Virus record (IMG/VR): IMGVR_UViG_3300036791_001570
Span: 1-43,058 of that record
DNA from: a virus
Length of the DNA stretch: 43,058 bases
Strand: one strand, 5' to 3'
The notes under the pieces: model-generated
Databases searched by the model: none
What the model saw: the letters and a program-made list of their open reading frames with translations, nothing else
What the model was told of the DNA's origin: nothing
Position numbers and translations under genes: made by a program
Shown: piece after piece, positions 19,251 to 28,800 of the stretch
Layout: the number at the start of each line of letters is the position of its first letter
Position numbering within the stretch: position 1 is the first letter of the stretch

Positions 19251-22200
19251 CCTTCTCTTCCATCATCAAGCGCGCCGCAGCTCCCGAGAAAGTGCCGGTG
19301 CGCTTGGCAATTCCCTGCGCCGTGTAGAGCGCCTGCTCGTAGTACCACATCACCGCTTGCAGTGAAGCGGTAGTCAGTCCCAGATCTTCGGCCACCTCGG
19401 AAAAAGACTTCGTCATCAGGGCGCGTTCCTTGTCGTTTCGCGTTCCCGTATCAGTTTTTAATTTACCTTCTTCGTCCCACTCCAGCGTGCCCATCCAGCG
19501 ATTCCATGTGCGGCTCACCCAGCGGTCAATCGTGAAGGCTGCTTCCATGCCGTGCAGATTCAAGGCGAATGGTCCGCGCTTGTCTCCAAAAATCATCGTC
19601 CCGGGCTGCATCTCATCCGCTTCGCCAGCGACACCGTCGTTGTACATACGGAGTTCACTCACCGGATGATCAGCGAGCAGCCATTCGCTCGCACCTTTTT
19701 CCCCGTGCTTCTCGATCAACTCGTTTAATGAATTGAAAGCATCACCCCAGCCACTGATTGAACCCGGCCCCCACGGCTTGGCCTCTCTGTAATTCAAATT
19801 GGTGGGCGAAAACTTTCCCGTTTGTTCATAGTGATCCCAGTTCTGAATCGCCTTGCCCACATTCGGATAAGGCTCGGCGCTCAGACTCATAATGGCTTCG
19901 GCCATCTTGAAGATCGAAAGCTTCACGGGATCTTTCAGCGACGGACGCATCTGGCCGACAATCGCGTCATGCTTCGCAATGTCCACTTTGTAAAAGTCGC
20001 TACCACTGTCTTTCTGCGCCATTTGATATTTTACTTCTTCCAGCAGCGCGGCCTTGGCGCGCGCCACCATCGCTGCCGGTTCTGCTTTCGCAAGCGACAG
20101 TGCTCCCACCATGGATCGCGTGAAACGATTCAGCGCCTTGGCCACGTCGAGCGTGGTTATGTTTCCGCGCGGGCCGGTGCCTTTCACGTTCAGCGGATCT
20201 TCCATCAAGCGAACGCTGGAAGCAGTTTTGCGCATGAACGGATGGGGCACAGGCTGTACTGCGCCCAGCACTTGGAAGCTCTGCGTGTTGGGATATTTTT
20301 TTAGCAGTTCCTGCTGGGCTTTTTTGTAATCGGTCACTTCGATGGTGACTGGACGCAGTCCTTGGCCTTCATCGATCAATACTCGAAATTCTATTTTCCC
20401 GGGGCGGAAAGGTTTTAGGGGCGGAGCTTTAGCAGTCGCTGCCGCGCCTTCTCCCGCAGCTCCGGCGGCGCTTGGCGCAGCGCTTCCGCCGCGTTGTGCA
20501 GCATTTGCCCCACGGTCACCAAATAAGGACTGCTGTCCGGTGGCTTCCAACTTTCTTTGTCCGATGCCTTCACGTTTCGCTCTCTCGACGATTTCATTAA
20601 CGCGGCCCTCACTTGCATGCAATGTTAGCGCCAAATTTTCTTCGCGTCGACCAGCTTCTTCTCTGATGATGTCGGCGACTGGACGGAGATCCTGTACGTT
20701 GCGCTCGACGGCTTCGTTCCACAATCTCCACCGCTGATCCGGTGGAACGTTGGCGGCATTCATCAGCTCATCGGCACCTCTAAGGTCGCCGCCCATGCCG
20801 GGATTCAGGTGCCTCGGAATCCCATCGACCACTTCGTTGGCCGCGACTCCACCAGCGGCGACATCGAGCAGAGCCTCAAGATTGTCCACAACTTTCTCAG
20901 GGATGTATTTACCATTGGCACCGCGAAACGCAGCCTCATCAGTCATCAGTCCCGCCGCAGCGTTCGCATAGGGGCCACCGCTAGAAAGTTGCGGGTGATG
21001 ATGGCTGACGATTCCGCGTTGCGGGAAGAGATCACGCAGACCGTTGATAATCCCGTGGCCCAGTTCATGGTGGAGTACAACCATGAAGGAATCTGCTAAG
21101 TTGGCGGGAAGCTTCATGTGCCGCATCCACTGCCACAGCTTCCCCGGTGGCTGCGCGAGGCGTGGAATGTCTTCCGGCTTCGCACCTCGCCTGATCATTT
21201 CATCCAGCAAAGCCTGCCGGGTAATTTGTTCTCCTCCGAGTGCGAGTCGCGAGCCTACATGTTTGGTGCCGACATCGATGCCGAAATTTATGGCCGCTTG
21301 GCGCACCTCCCAGTTTTTCAGATCGTGGATCGGCTGCAGCACAGCATGATCACCTTTCGCTGCATCGACCACACCTTCGCCATTCGCGTGGACGAAGTAT
21401 CTTGTTTTGTCGTCAGGGTATTTTTCTTTCAGGTGTGCGGCTTCGGCGGCAATCGGCGGGGGTCTTTCAGTCGCGCTGGGTTGTCCCGGGAGTGGCCTAA
21501 GCGGTTCGCCCGGTCTGGCGCGCTGCGGCTCCGGCTGGCCGGTCATCTTGCGCAGGACTTCATCGATGGTGGCTGGTGTAGTGGCTTCTGGCTGGGCCTG
21601 CGGGGCAGCTACAGCGGGTTTCGCCTCAGGGGTGGTGGGTAGGGTGCCGGGAGTTGCGAGGCGCTCCTGCGCCTTCGGCACTCCTGTGCGCTGAAGTGCT
21701 TGCTTTTGTGCAACATAGGCTGGAATGTCAGCCTCAGACATCTTTGCCGAAATCGAAATAGGAGGCACTGCCGGGTCCGTGGACTGCGCCCAGCGCATGC
21801 CGTACTCATCGGGCGCTGAAAGCGTGTAGCTGGGCGCGCCGGTGACCGCCTGTGGCGCTACTCTGGGTAGTGGCATCTGTCCTGCGCGCTGTTCGATGGT
21901 GGGCGCGGCACCTTGCACTACGCGGCGCTCCACTCCTTCGGGAGCGCGCGTGCCGGTGTTGCGCGCGACGACCAGTTGATGCTCGTGGTCCAGCTTGTCG
22001 TAGTCTCCCCACCCCATGGAGTGCGCAGTAGCATTCAGCTCCGCATCGGCAGAAGGAGTTCGCGGCAGCGTTTCCGGCCTCGGCCCGATTGGTTCCCCTA
22101 CGAATGGCGGCGGCGGGCCCGGGCGCGGCGGAAGCTCCGGTGCCGGTGGCCGAGGTGGCGTTTCCGGCGGCACAGTTGGCGCAGTTTCTTTTGGAATTCG

Positions 22201-22740
22201 CCCCTTTGGCGCGCGCTCCTCAAAGGCTTTCGCGAGTGCTAATTGTTCAGCGATTCCCGTGAGGCTACCAGCCGCAGCAGGATAATTCTTCTCGCGAATG
22301 TAACGCGAAAGACTTTCGATGGGAGCCCCAATGAATGGCGCGCCTTCGACGGCACCGTGATACACGCCATAAGCCGCTTTGCCGAGATTGGAAAGAATCG
22401 GACTAATGGTGGAAAGGCCAGTCCCTTGGTTCCTAGTGTGTAGAATGTCGCGAATGTTTTGTGCTGCCTCGCCCACCTCACGCGCGCCTTCACCCCAGTG
22501 CATGCCCACTTCTTTGGCCCCGGGCAGCGGATTCCAAGAGCTGCGATAAATTTCTTGCGCTTCTTTCAAGCTACGAGGGTGAGGAATAGGCGAAGTTTCT
22601 GCTTCGGCGCGAAAAAAGCCTGCGCGTGGCGGCGGCGCAGCTGCAGCAGCTTTCTCTTCATATTTCGCCAGATCATCAGGCGCAGGCTCCGCATATTTTT
22701 TAAGCTCATCATCGTCATCATCATCTTTGAACGGGGGCAT
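19180..22740 (-). CDS. Giant internal/ejection-type protein with HELGH metallopeptidase motif, 1186 aa
   Basis: The N-terminus is very acidic (KDDDDDDELKKY), followed by Pro/Ala-rich linkers. A zinc-metallopeptidase motif lies at H558-E559-L-G-H562 (VLHHELGHGI). The C-terminal region (EAKPWGPGSISGWGDAF, then DRWVSRTWNRWMG and SLQAVMWYYEQALY) resembles the large polyvalent proteins that phages inject with their DNA. GGAGAA precedes ATG 22738-22740. It could cleave host proteins or peptidoglycan-linked targets at entry. The substrate is unknown. Confidence 0.75.
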   Translation of the reverse strand: MPPFKDDDDDDELKKYAEPAPDDLAKYEEKAAAAAPPPRAGFFRAEAETSPIPHPRSLKEAQEIYRSSWNPLPGAKEVGMHWGEGAREVGEAAQNIRDILHTRNQGTGLSTISPILSNLGKAAYGVYHGAVEGAPFIGAPIESLSRYIREKNYPAAAGSLTGIAEQLALAKAFEERAPKGRIPKETAPTVPPETPPRPPAPELPPRPGPPPPFVGEPIGPRPETLPRTPSADAELNATAHSMGWGDYDKLDHEHQLVVARNTGTRAPEGVERRVVQGAAPTIEQRAGQMPLPRVAPQAVTGAPSYTLSAPDEYGMRWAQSTDPAVPPISISAKMSEADIPAYVAQKQALQRTGVPKAQERLATPGTLPTTPEAKPAVAAPQAQPEATTPATIDEVLRKMTGQPEPQRARPGEPLRPLPGQPSATERPPPIAAEAAHLKEKYPDDKTRYFVHANGEGVVDAAKGDHAVLQPIHDLKNWEVRQAAINFGIDVGTKHVGSRLALGGEQITRQALLDEMIRRGAKPEDIPRLAQPPGKLWQWMRHMKLPANLADSFMVVLHHELGHGIINGLRDLFPQRGIVSHHHPQLSSGGPYANAAAGLMTDEAAFRGANGKYIPEKVVDNLEALLDVAAGGVAANEVVDGIPRHLNPGMGGDLRGADELMNAANVPPDQRWRLWNEAVERNVQDLRPVADIIREEAGRREENLALTLHASEGRVNEIVERAKREGIGQRKLEATGQQSLFGDRGANAAQRGGSAAPSAAGAAGEGAAATAKAPPLKPFRPGKIEFRVLIDEGQGLRPVTIEVTDYKKAQQELLKKYPNTQSFQVLGAVQPVPHPFMRKTASSVRLMEDPLNVKGTGPRGNITTLDVAKALNRFTRSMVGALSLAKAEPAAMVARAKAALLEEVKYQMAQKDSGSDFYKVDIAKHDAIVGQMRPSLKDPVKLSIFKMAEAIMSLSAEPYPNVGKAIQNWDHYEQTGKFSPTNLNYREAKPWGPGSISGWGDAFNSLNELIEKHGEKGASEWLLADHPVSELRMYNDGVAGEADEMQPGTMIFGDKRGPFALNLHGMEAAFTIDRWVSRTWNRWMGTLEWDEEGKLKTDTGTRNDKERALMTKSFSEVAEDLGLTTASLQAVMWYYEQALYTAQGIAKRTGTFSGAAARLMMEEKATGARGAPARSAGRTSSAPSRRR

Positions 22741-22742
22741 AA

Positions 22743-24668
22743 TTATTTCTCCGCGAATCCCGGCTTGCCTTTGTATTTTTTGTAAACTTCATCAGGAACG
22801 TTCTTGAAGTTTCTGCCGTTGTAGCTGAAATTGTGACCACCCTGCGGAGCTGCAGTTGCTGCTGCAGCCGCCGCCCCTTGTGCTTCGACTTCTTTTTTCA
22901 CTTCAGAGGGATGTGGGGCTCCCGGCAAGTTGTGCGGGAAACGGCGACTCGCAAGATTGATGTTCTCCTGCCAAGCATCAAATCTTTTGTTCGCAACACT
23001 CGCGCCTACGTAAGGTTCCGGCAGGTTGTTGATCTCCAAGTGGATCATGGATTCCGGTAGCCGGGTGATCGCTCCGATGGCTCGCTGGTACATCATGGCC
23101 GCTGTTCGCGCGGCGATGTAGTCGTTCAGGACGTTTTGTTCTTTATCGGTAAGGGCATTCCACATTCTGGCTTTGTCAGTTGTTTTCAAGATGTCGGCTA
23201 TGTAATTAGCGCCCGGGACCACCCCAAAAAGCATTCCAGCTTGGATCTTCTCGTCATTCAGGATAGTAGCCATGTCCTGCGCATGGATCGTGGAGATAGC
23301 TCCCGGCAATGCATTGGTGGAATTCCGATAGCGCGAGGTTTTCAGCTGAATGTCGTTCAGTTGGGTAATCGCCGTGCGGTCTTTCTCGATATCGGCGGGA
23401 GTGATTTCCGAAAAAATAAAATTTTGTTGTTGGGCGGCATACCGGTTGGTCTTGATCAAGACGCCATTTTTGTCTTCAGCGTACACAGGCGTCTGTTTGT
23501 CCTTGATGTCCTCACGAACATACGGAGCTTGGTTCATGCGGTAGTTATTGGCCTCGTGCTGGGCCTGCATGAATTTGTCGCGCGCAAAATCCCTTGGTGT
23601 GTCTTCGTTCACGAAATAGTTCTTTGAATCTAGCGGCGTGTCTCGGAGCGCGTCCTTGATGGTTTCATTCATTGCGGTTGCGTCCGCGCCCATCGGACCA
23701 CCATGCTTGTAAAGATCCCGCGCTCTTTCACGATTCTCAAAAGTGTTTGGAAGCTTGTGTTGCTGCAGATACAGATCGATGGCTTTTTCGGTTTCATCCG
23801 GCTTCGTTGGCTTGCCGTAGACTGTTCCCGGCGGCAATTGCCCCCGGGCTGGAGGCGCAGCAGGCGTGGGTGCAGCCATCGGTGGCGGCGCTGCTGCGCT
23901 TGGTGTTGGTGGTGTGGGCGTGACCGGCTTGATCGTGCCGGGAGCTGCAGGCGCTTGCGGCTGTGTGCCGGGAATTGACGGCATTCCGGCTTCTGCGCCT
24001 CTCGTGGGTTGTTCTGTCGGCCCTAACGGGAACCATGCTGTTCTAGGCGCTCCTGTCGCCGGGTCTATCTCCCCCGGTTTCTCGAAAGCCGCCCATACTT
24101 TTGAAGGATCATTGGGATCGGTCTGACGATCCTCCAACATTTTCCAGCCGCCGCGCGCCGCAGCTTCACTGAGCAGATTCTTTGCTTGCGCGCCTTTCAA
24201 TATACCTTCGCTTTTCCGCGATTCCTCTTCACCCAGCATGGTCAGGACATTGTGCAGTGCCGCTCGGCGATATGCGTCAGAGCCGGGAATGCTCCGCATG
24301 ACTCCCGGCGCAATGGCCGTGCCGATGTCTTGTCCAACCGTGCCCAGAGTGCGCAGGATTTTTCCCTTGGTCGTCGTCGCCGGTGGCCGCTCAAACAATT
24401 GCTTTTCCAGCGTGCCCGCGCGCCCACGCAAAAATTCTTCTTCATTGAACGGCGGCTTGGTTGGTGGCGCGGAAGCAGCACCGAGAATGGGTGCTATTGT
24501 CCCGCTGCGCGTTTCGACATTCGGCAGAGGAGGCGCTTCGCCCGGTGCAGGCGCTGCCGCAGGAACATTGGGCCGCGAAAGCATTCCGCGACGGCGCATT
24601 TCCTCGCGTGCTGTTGCCTCAAGTTCAGGATCACGAGGTGGATCACGAACTAAATCGTTGTCGGCCAT
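22743..24668 (-). CDS. Large internal virion protein, 641 aa
   Basis: The sequence has charged helical blocks and long Pro/Ala/Thr linkers (PTPPTPSAAAPPPMAAPTPA), as in ejection or pilot proteins of podoviruses. The C-terminal 200 residues are helical (MWNALTDKEQNVLNDYIAAR), with a GHNFSYNGRNFKNVPDEVYK end. AAGAGGA precedes ATG 24666-24668. It stands between two other putative internal proteins. A role in DNA ejection is inferred from composition and position. Confidence 0.65.
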   Translation of the reverse strand: MADNDLVRDPPRDPELEATAREEMRRRGMLSRPNVPAAAPAPGEAPPLPNVETRSGTIAPILGAASAPPTKPPFNEEEFLRGRAGTLEKQLFERPPATTTKGKILRTLGTVGQDIGTAIAPGVMRSIPGSDAYRRAALHNVLTMLGEEESRKSEGILKGAQAKNLLSEAAARGGWKMLEDRQTDPNDPSKVWAAFEKPGEIDPATGAPRTAWFPLGPTEQPTRGAEAGMPSIPGTQPQAPAAPGTIKPVTPTPPTPSAAAPPPMAAPTPAAPPARGQLPPGTVYGKPTKPDETEKAIDLYLQQHKLPNTFENRERARDLYKHGGPMGADATAMNETIKDALRDTPLDSKNYFVNEDTPRDFARDKFMQAQHEANNYRMNQAPYVREDIKDKQTPVYAEDKNGVLIKTNRYAAQQQNFIFSEITPADIEKDRTAITQLNDIQLKTSRYRNSTNALPGAISTIHAQDMATILNDEKIQAGMLFGVVPGANYIADILKTTDKARMWNALTDKEQNVLNDYIAARTAAMMYQRAIGAITRLPESMIHLEINNLPEPYVGASVANKRFDAWQENINLASRRFPHNLPGAPHPSEVKKEVEAQGAAAAAATAAPQGGHNFSYNGRNFKNVPDEVYKKYKGKPGFAEK

Positions 24669-24677
24669 AAGATCCTC

Positions 24678-25289
24678 TTAGAATGCCGGTGGTGCGCCTG
24701 CGGGTTTGAGCGCGGTAAGTGTCTGATCGACGTTTTGCAACCAGCCGGTCTTGCTGGCTTCCGCCCATGCATTGATATCGGACGGCACCAAACCTTGCGC
24801 CTTCAGACCTGCCTCCACGTTTGTGCCGTACATGCCCTGCATTTGCTTTAGTGCTTGTTCGCGTTGCTGCTGCTGCAGCATGGCGTTTTTCGTGGCCACA
24901 TCCAAGCCAACACCAGCGGAGGTTCTCATTTTTTCGCGTGCTGCTTCATCGAGCACGCCAGCCTGCCCACCGACATTGCGCGAGCGCGCTGCGGCGAGGC
25001 CTGCCTGACCGGCAATGCCGCTGGCCGCGCCACCCGCTCCTTCCAGCCCTTGCACCAGCATCGCGTTCTGCTGCGCTGGGGTTAATCCCGGCGCGTTGGT
25101 GATGTCTGCTTGTAACTGCGGCACCAGCATTCCGCCGATGCCCTGCGCTTCCGCGCCATATTGCGCGCCGGTCGCCGCTGCAGTTCCTGCCGCACGTTGT
25201 GCGGCATTTTCCGCCGCGCGGATTCCCGCGACTGGCTGCGAGCCGTACAATGGGTCGCTAAGCACGCGCCGTGATGTGTGGTTGAACAT
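24678..25289 (-). CDS. Ala/Gln-rich internal virion protein, 203 aa
   Basis: The sequence is rich in Ala, Gly and Gln with long helices (AAENAAQRAAGTAAATGAQYG, NAMLQQQQREQALKQMQGM), like podovirus core or pilot proteins. AGGGG precedes ATG 25287-25289. It is the first of three likely ejection-type proteins in the array. The function is inferred. Confidence 0.65.
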   Translation of the reverse strand: MFNHTSRRVLSDPLYGSQPVAGIRAAENAAQRAAGTAAATGAQYGAEAQGIGGMLVPQLQADITNAPGLTPAQQNAMLVQGLEGAGGAASGIAGQAGLAAARSRNVGGQAGVLDEAAREKMRTSAGVGLDVATKNAMLQQQQREQALKQMQGMYGTNVEAGLKAQGLVPSDINAWAEASKTGWLQNVDQTLTALKPAGAPPAF

Positions 25290-25298
25290 AAGTTACCC

Positions 25299-25895
25299 CT
25301 AGGAAATCTTTGGCGGCGGCGAACGCTTGGCCGCTACCGGAGCACGACTCACCACGTAGCCCAGACCAGCCCCGCCCTGCGTGCCGTCAGCTCGCCCCGT
25401 GCCGCTGCCCTGCGACGGCAGCAAACTCAACTGGCTCGATCCCGTGAGCGTGACTCCGGTGGGCGCGCCGGTTTGCCCAAAATAAATTTGTTTGTGCTGC
25501 GGATCGGAGCCCAGATATTGGCTGTACGCGCGAAAGTAATAAGTCTGCGTGGCACCCAAGCCGTCCTTTGCTGGCAAGGCGAGCACACGCCCGCGCGATG
25601 CGCCCAAATGCTCGACGTGCGGTTGCGCGAAAGTCGGATCGTTCACCGAATATTCCACCATGTACTGCACGTTTTTCTGGATCTGGCTCGCGTCATTGAT
25701 GGTTACGTGAACGTGGTCGGAGCCCGCCGCGACATTCAAGCCAGCAATTGGCGGCGGCGGCTGGCGCTTGCCTTTGATATCCACGCCCACGTGATGCAAC
25801 GCCACGTTCACGGCATCGAACCAACTCTCAAGCAAATTCCCCAAGTGCGGATTTTCGTTTTTTATTTTCTTGAGAAACTGCGATGAGTCGATCAT
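25299..25895 (-). CDS. Probable tail-associated protein, 198 aa
   Basis: An N-terminal helical part (MIDSSQFLKKIKNENPH) precedes a beta-rich domain (DHVHVTINDASQIQKNVQYM, TQTYYFRAYSQYLGSD) that resembles an FN3-like tail module. ATG 25893-25895 overlaps the stop of the giant tail gene (ATGA), so it is coupled to it. It probably belongs to the tail complex. A role as a stopper or adaptor is possible. Confidence 0.65.
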   Translation of the reverse strand: MIDSSQFLKKIKNENPHLGNLLESWFDAVNVALHHVGVDIKGKRQPPPPIAGLNVAAGSDHVHVTINDASQIQKNVQYMVEYSVNDPTFAQPHVEHLGASRGRVLALPAKDGLGATQTYYFRAYSQYLGSDPQHKQIYFGQTGAPTGVTLTGSSQLSLLPSQGSGTGRADGTQGGAGLGYVVSRAPVAAKRSPPPKIS

Positions 25896-28800
25896 GCCGT
25901 CACCAAATTCGAACCGCGGATTGGCGACCACGGATCAGGCACAAGCGGCACCACCATTTTCGAGCAGCGGAATCCTGCACCCACTGCATTGGTTCCCACG
26001 CGGATGAAAAACCGCTGCCCCTTGATGTTCACGCCGATTTCCAAGTCGCCCTGCGAGATGGTGGGCAACGTTTGCGGATCTAAGACATACGGACGATTCT
26101 GCGGCGATTCAGGGTAGACGTAGGAATTCAGCGTGCCTGAGCCGGTCGCGAGCACCGTGAAGTAGGGAACTTCCATACGGAAAAGTCCGAGGCCTTTGGC
26201 GTCCTGCGTTTCCGGTTTGACGAAGCCGTAGGAAATCCAGAAAGAATTTATGGCCGTGCCGTCATCGTTGAGCTGCGTGGCCTGCAACTGGAAAATTTTG
26301 TTGTCGCTATATCCCGTGGTCAGCCATTGCGGCCACTGATTATTCGCGCGGTCGATGAAATCAGAGTACGGGCAGGCAATGTTCCAAAACGACCATTTCC
26401 TCGCGGGTTCCGGCGACATCAAACGGCCAGTGAAAGTACTGCGAATTGGACCCGTCTGTGCAATGGCAGCTCCGGTGTTCAACTCGCGATAGTTGCACAT
26501 CAGAATGACGTTGGGAGAAGTAGGATTTGCATTCGCCGGGAATTCCGGCATGTAAATATTCGGTGTCGCAATCGGCACACCCACGGTGAAACGCCGCTGC
26601 TCGGGATCGTTTCTCACCCACATGCTGTAGCCGTAGGTCCAGTTGATGAGATCCCATAGCGGTTGAATCTCCTGCGAAACTTTGATGGGCTCGCCGCCTT
26701 CGAAAAAGAAAACTCCTTCGCGGTTGCCGGTGAGCCCCCAGCCCTCGCCCCAGTCGTAGGAATGAATTCCGATAGTGCCGACTTTCGGCGAGACTTCTTT
26801 CCAAGTCCACTGATTCGGCTCGGTCACGCCATTGTCGAACGTGCTGTACCAAGATCTTTCCTTCAGCGCGTACAGCAAATCAAAAAGCACCATGCCGCCG
26901 TTAATTGGCTGCTGATTTTGTGCTGGGCCACAGACGCCGGTCACCAGATCGAAAGCTTCTTGGTTGTTCACGTACGAAGCCTTGAACGCGGTAGTCAATA
27001 TCGGCGCGATCGTAGGAAAGGGTTCGATGCGGTCGACCTGAATGTTCGCGAGGTTCAAAACGTTTTGCGCCCAGATGCGAATCACCAGATCGTTGCCTGT
27101 AGGTGGCGGCGGTAGAAACACAGTGAGGAGCGTGCCGGTATAAATCTGCATGTTGGAAGACATGCTCGCGAGGGGAATGGAGAACGAGCCGAGTACCGTG
27201 TTGTTCATGCTCGCGGAAAAAAGATCGACGACGAGGTTGCCCGAGGCCTGCACCGGACTCACGCTGGCCGTGATGCGTACACTGTAGAGCGTGGAAGTCT
27301 GGATGATAGGCACACCGAATTCATCTTTGTAGGCTGGCTGCGTGAGCATGCCCCACATAGCTTGCGTGCTGCCGCTGGAGTTTAAAATTTGATAGCTCCA
27401 GCCGAAAACCGTCGAGGTAAGGTTCAGTGAGCCGCCGGTGCCGTTCGTTTGATCGAGGGTCCAGCCCAGCGGATTTTGTGCGGTCAACAATCTCCCGCCA
27501 TCAAAACTCAAGTTCCGCAGATTGGTGACCTTGGCTTGTTCGCTGATCGCGAAGATTCGGCTTGAGTAGGTGAGCAGCCCTCGGCAACTGCCCAGCTCGA
27601 TGGTATTGAATAAATTGTTTCCTTGGATGTCGATGGCCGTCGCGGAGAGCAACACCGTGTCGGAAAACGAAAACGTTTGTGTGGTCGTAGTGTTGTCGTT
27701 GATGATCGTGGTGTTGTTGGTGACCTTCGGTTGGCCGGGCACTTGCACGATGACGTCTTGGGGAATATAGAAAAAGTTTCCACCGTTCGCGCCGGTGAAA
27801 CAAACAATTCTCGCAACCACGTTCGCCGGTCCAACTGGAATGTTGGACACTTGAATCGAACCTGATCCGCTGGTGACGTTGAAATTCGCAATCGGCGAAG
27901 GCTGCGTAATGTAGCCGCTGCGTGTGAGGAAGCAGACACAGCATTTGCGCGCGCCAGTGCCCACTAGCCCTTGTTGCACGATAGTTCCACCGGTGTGCGT
28001 GCCGCCGGTAACAAGTTGCCCCGCATCGAAGGTGAACTGCGTGCCGCCAATACTCGCCGTAGCCGCTGGATTCAGTAGTGCTTGCGAGACAGGTGGCTGC
28101 ATATCCGGCGCACTGGAAAGATTGATGGAAAAGGAGTTGCCGCTCACCGAAGTGATTGCTGACTGTGAGACGTTGAAAAAGCCGGGGGCACCCACGCTGC
28201 CTACCACGTTTTGAATGCTGACAAATTGGCCGATTACCGGCGCGGGACCAACAAGGCTTCCGTAGGTATAAGTGACCGTGGAGGTAGCGGCAACGGAAGC
28301 AACGGTGAGGATGTTCATGGAGCTGGCATTCGGCGCGGATAGCACCAGCCAGCTGCCGTCGTAACCATTTGGAGGTGATCCTCCACCGCTCCCGGTGATT
28401 TGAATTGTTGAGCCCGCATTGATGAACGGTATGGGTTGTTGCGTGGTGATCGTCGCAATGCAGGATTGATAGAACCAGCCGGATGTTGGAGGAGGGCCAC
28501 CAGAACCAAAATCGGAGGAGTATCCATAGGTGGTCGTTGGCGACGGGATGGCAAACAGCGGACAGGATTCGTTGCCACCCACGATGCCAGTCGTGACTTG
28601 GTTGATCAGGTAGCTGCCGTTGATGTTGTAGTTGATGAAACCGGAATCTTTTTTCGGGAACGGATTCGGAATACCACTCAAGACCACGTTGGTGTTGGGA
28701 CCGTAAGTGGGCGTGTACGGTGCCAAACTTTGGTAGGTGTTGCCGCCGGTGCGGCCTTCGCCAAACACGATCAGTAAATTTCCGGGCGTCGAATCGTTCA

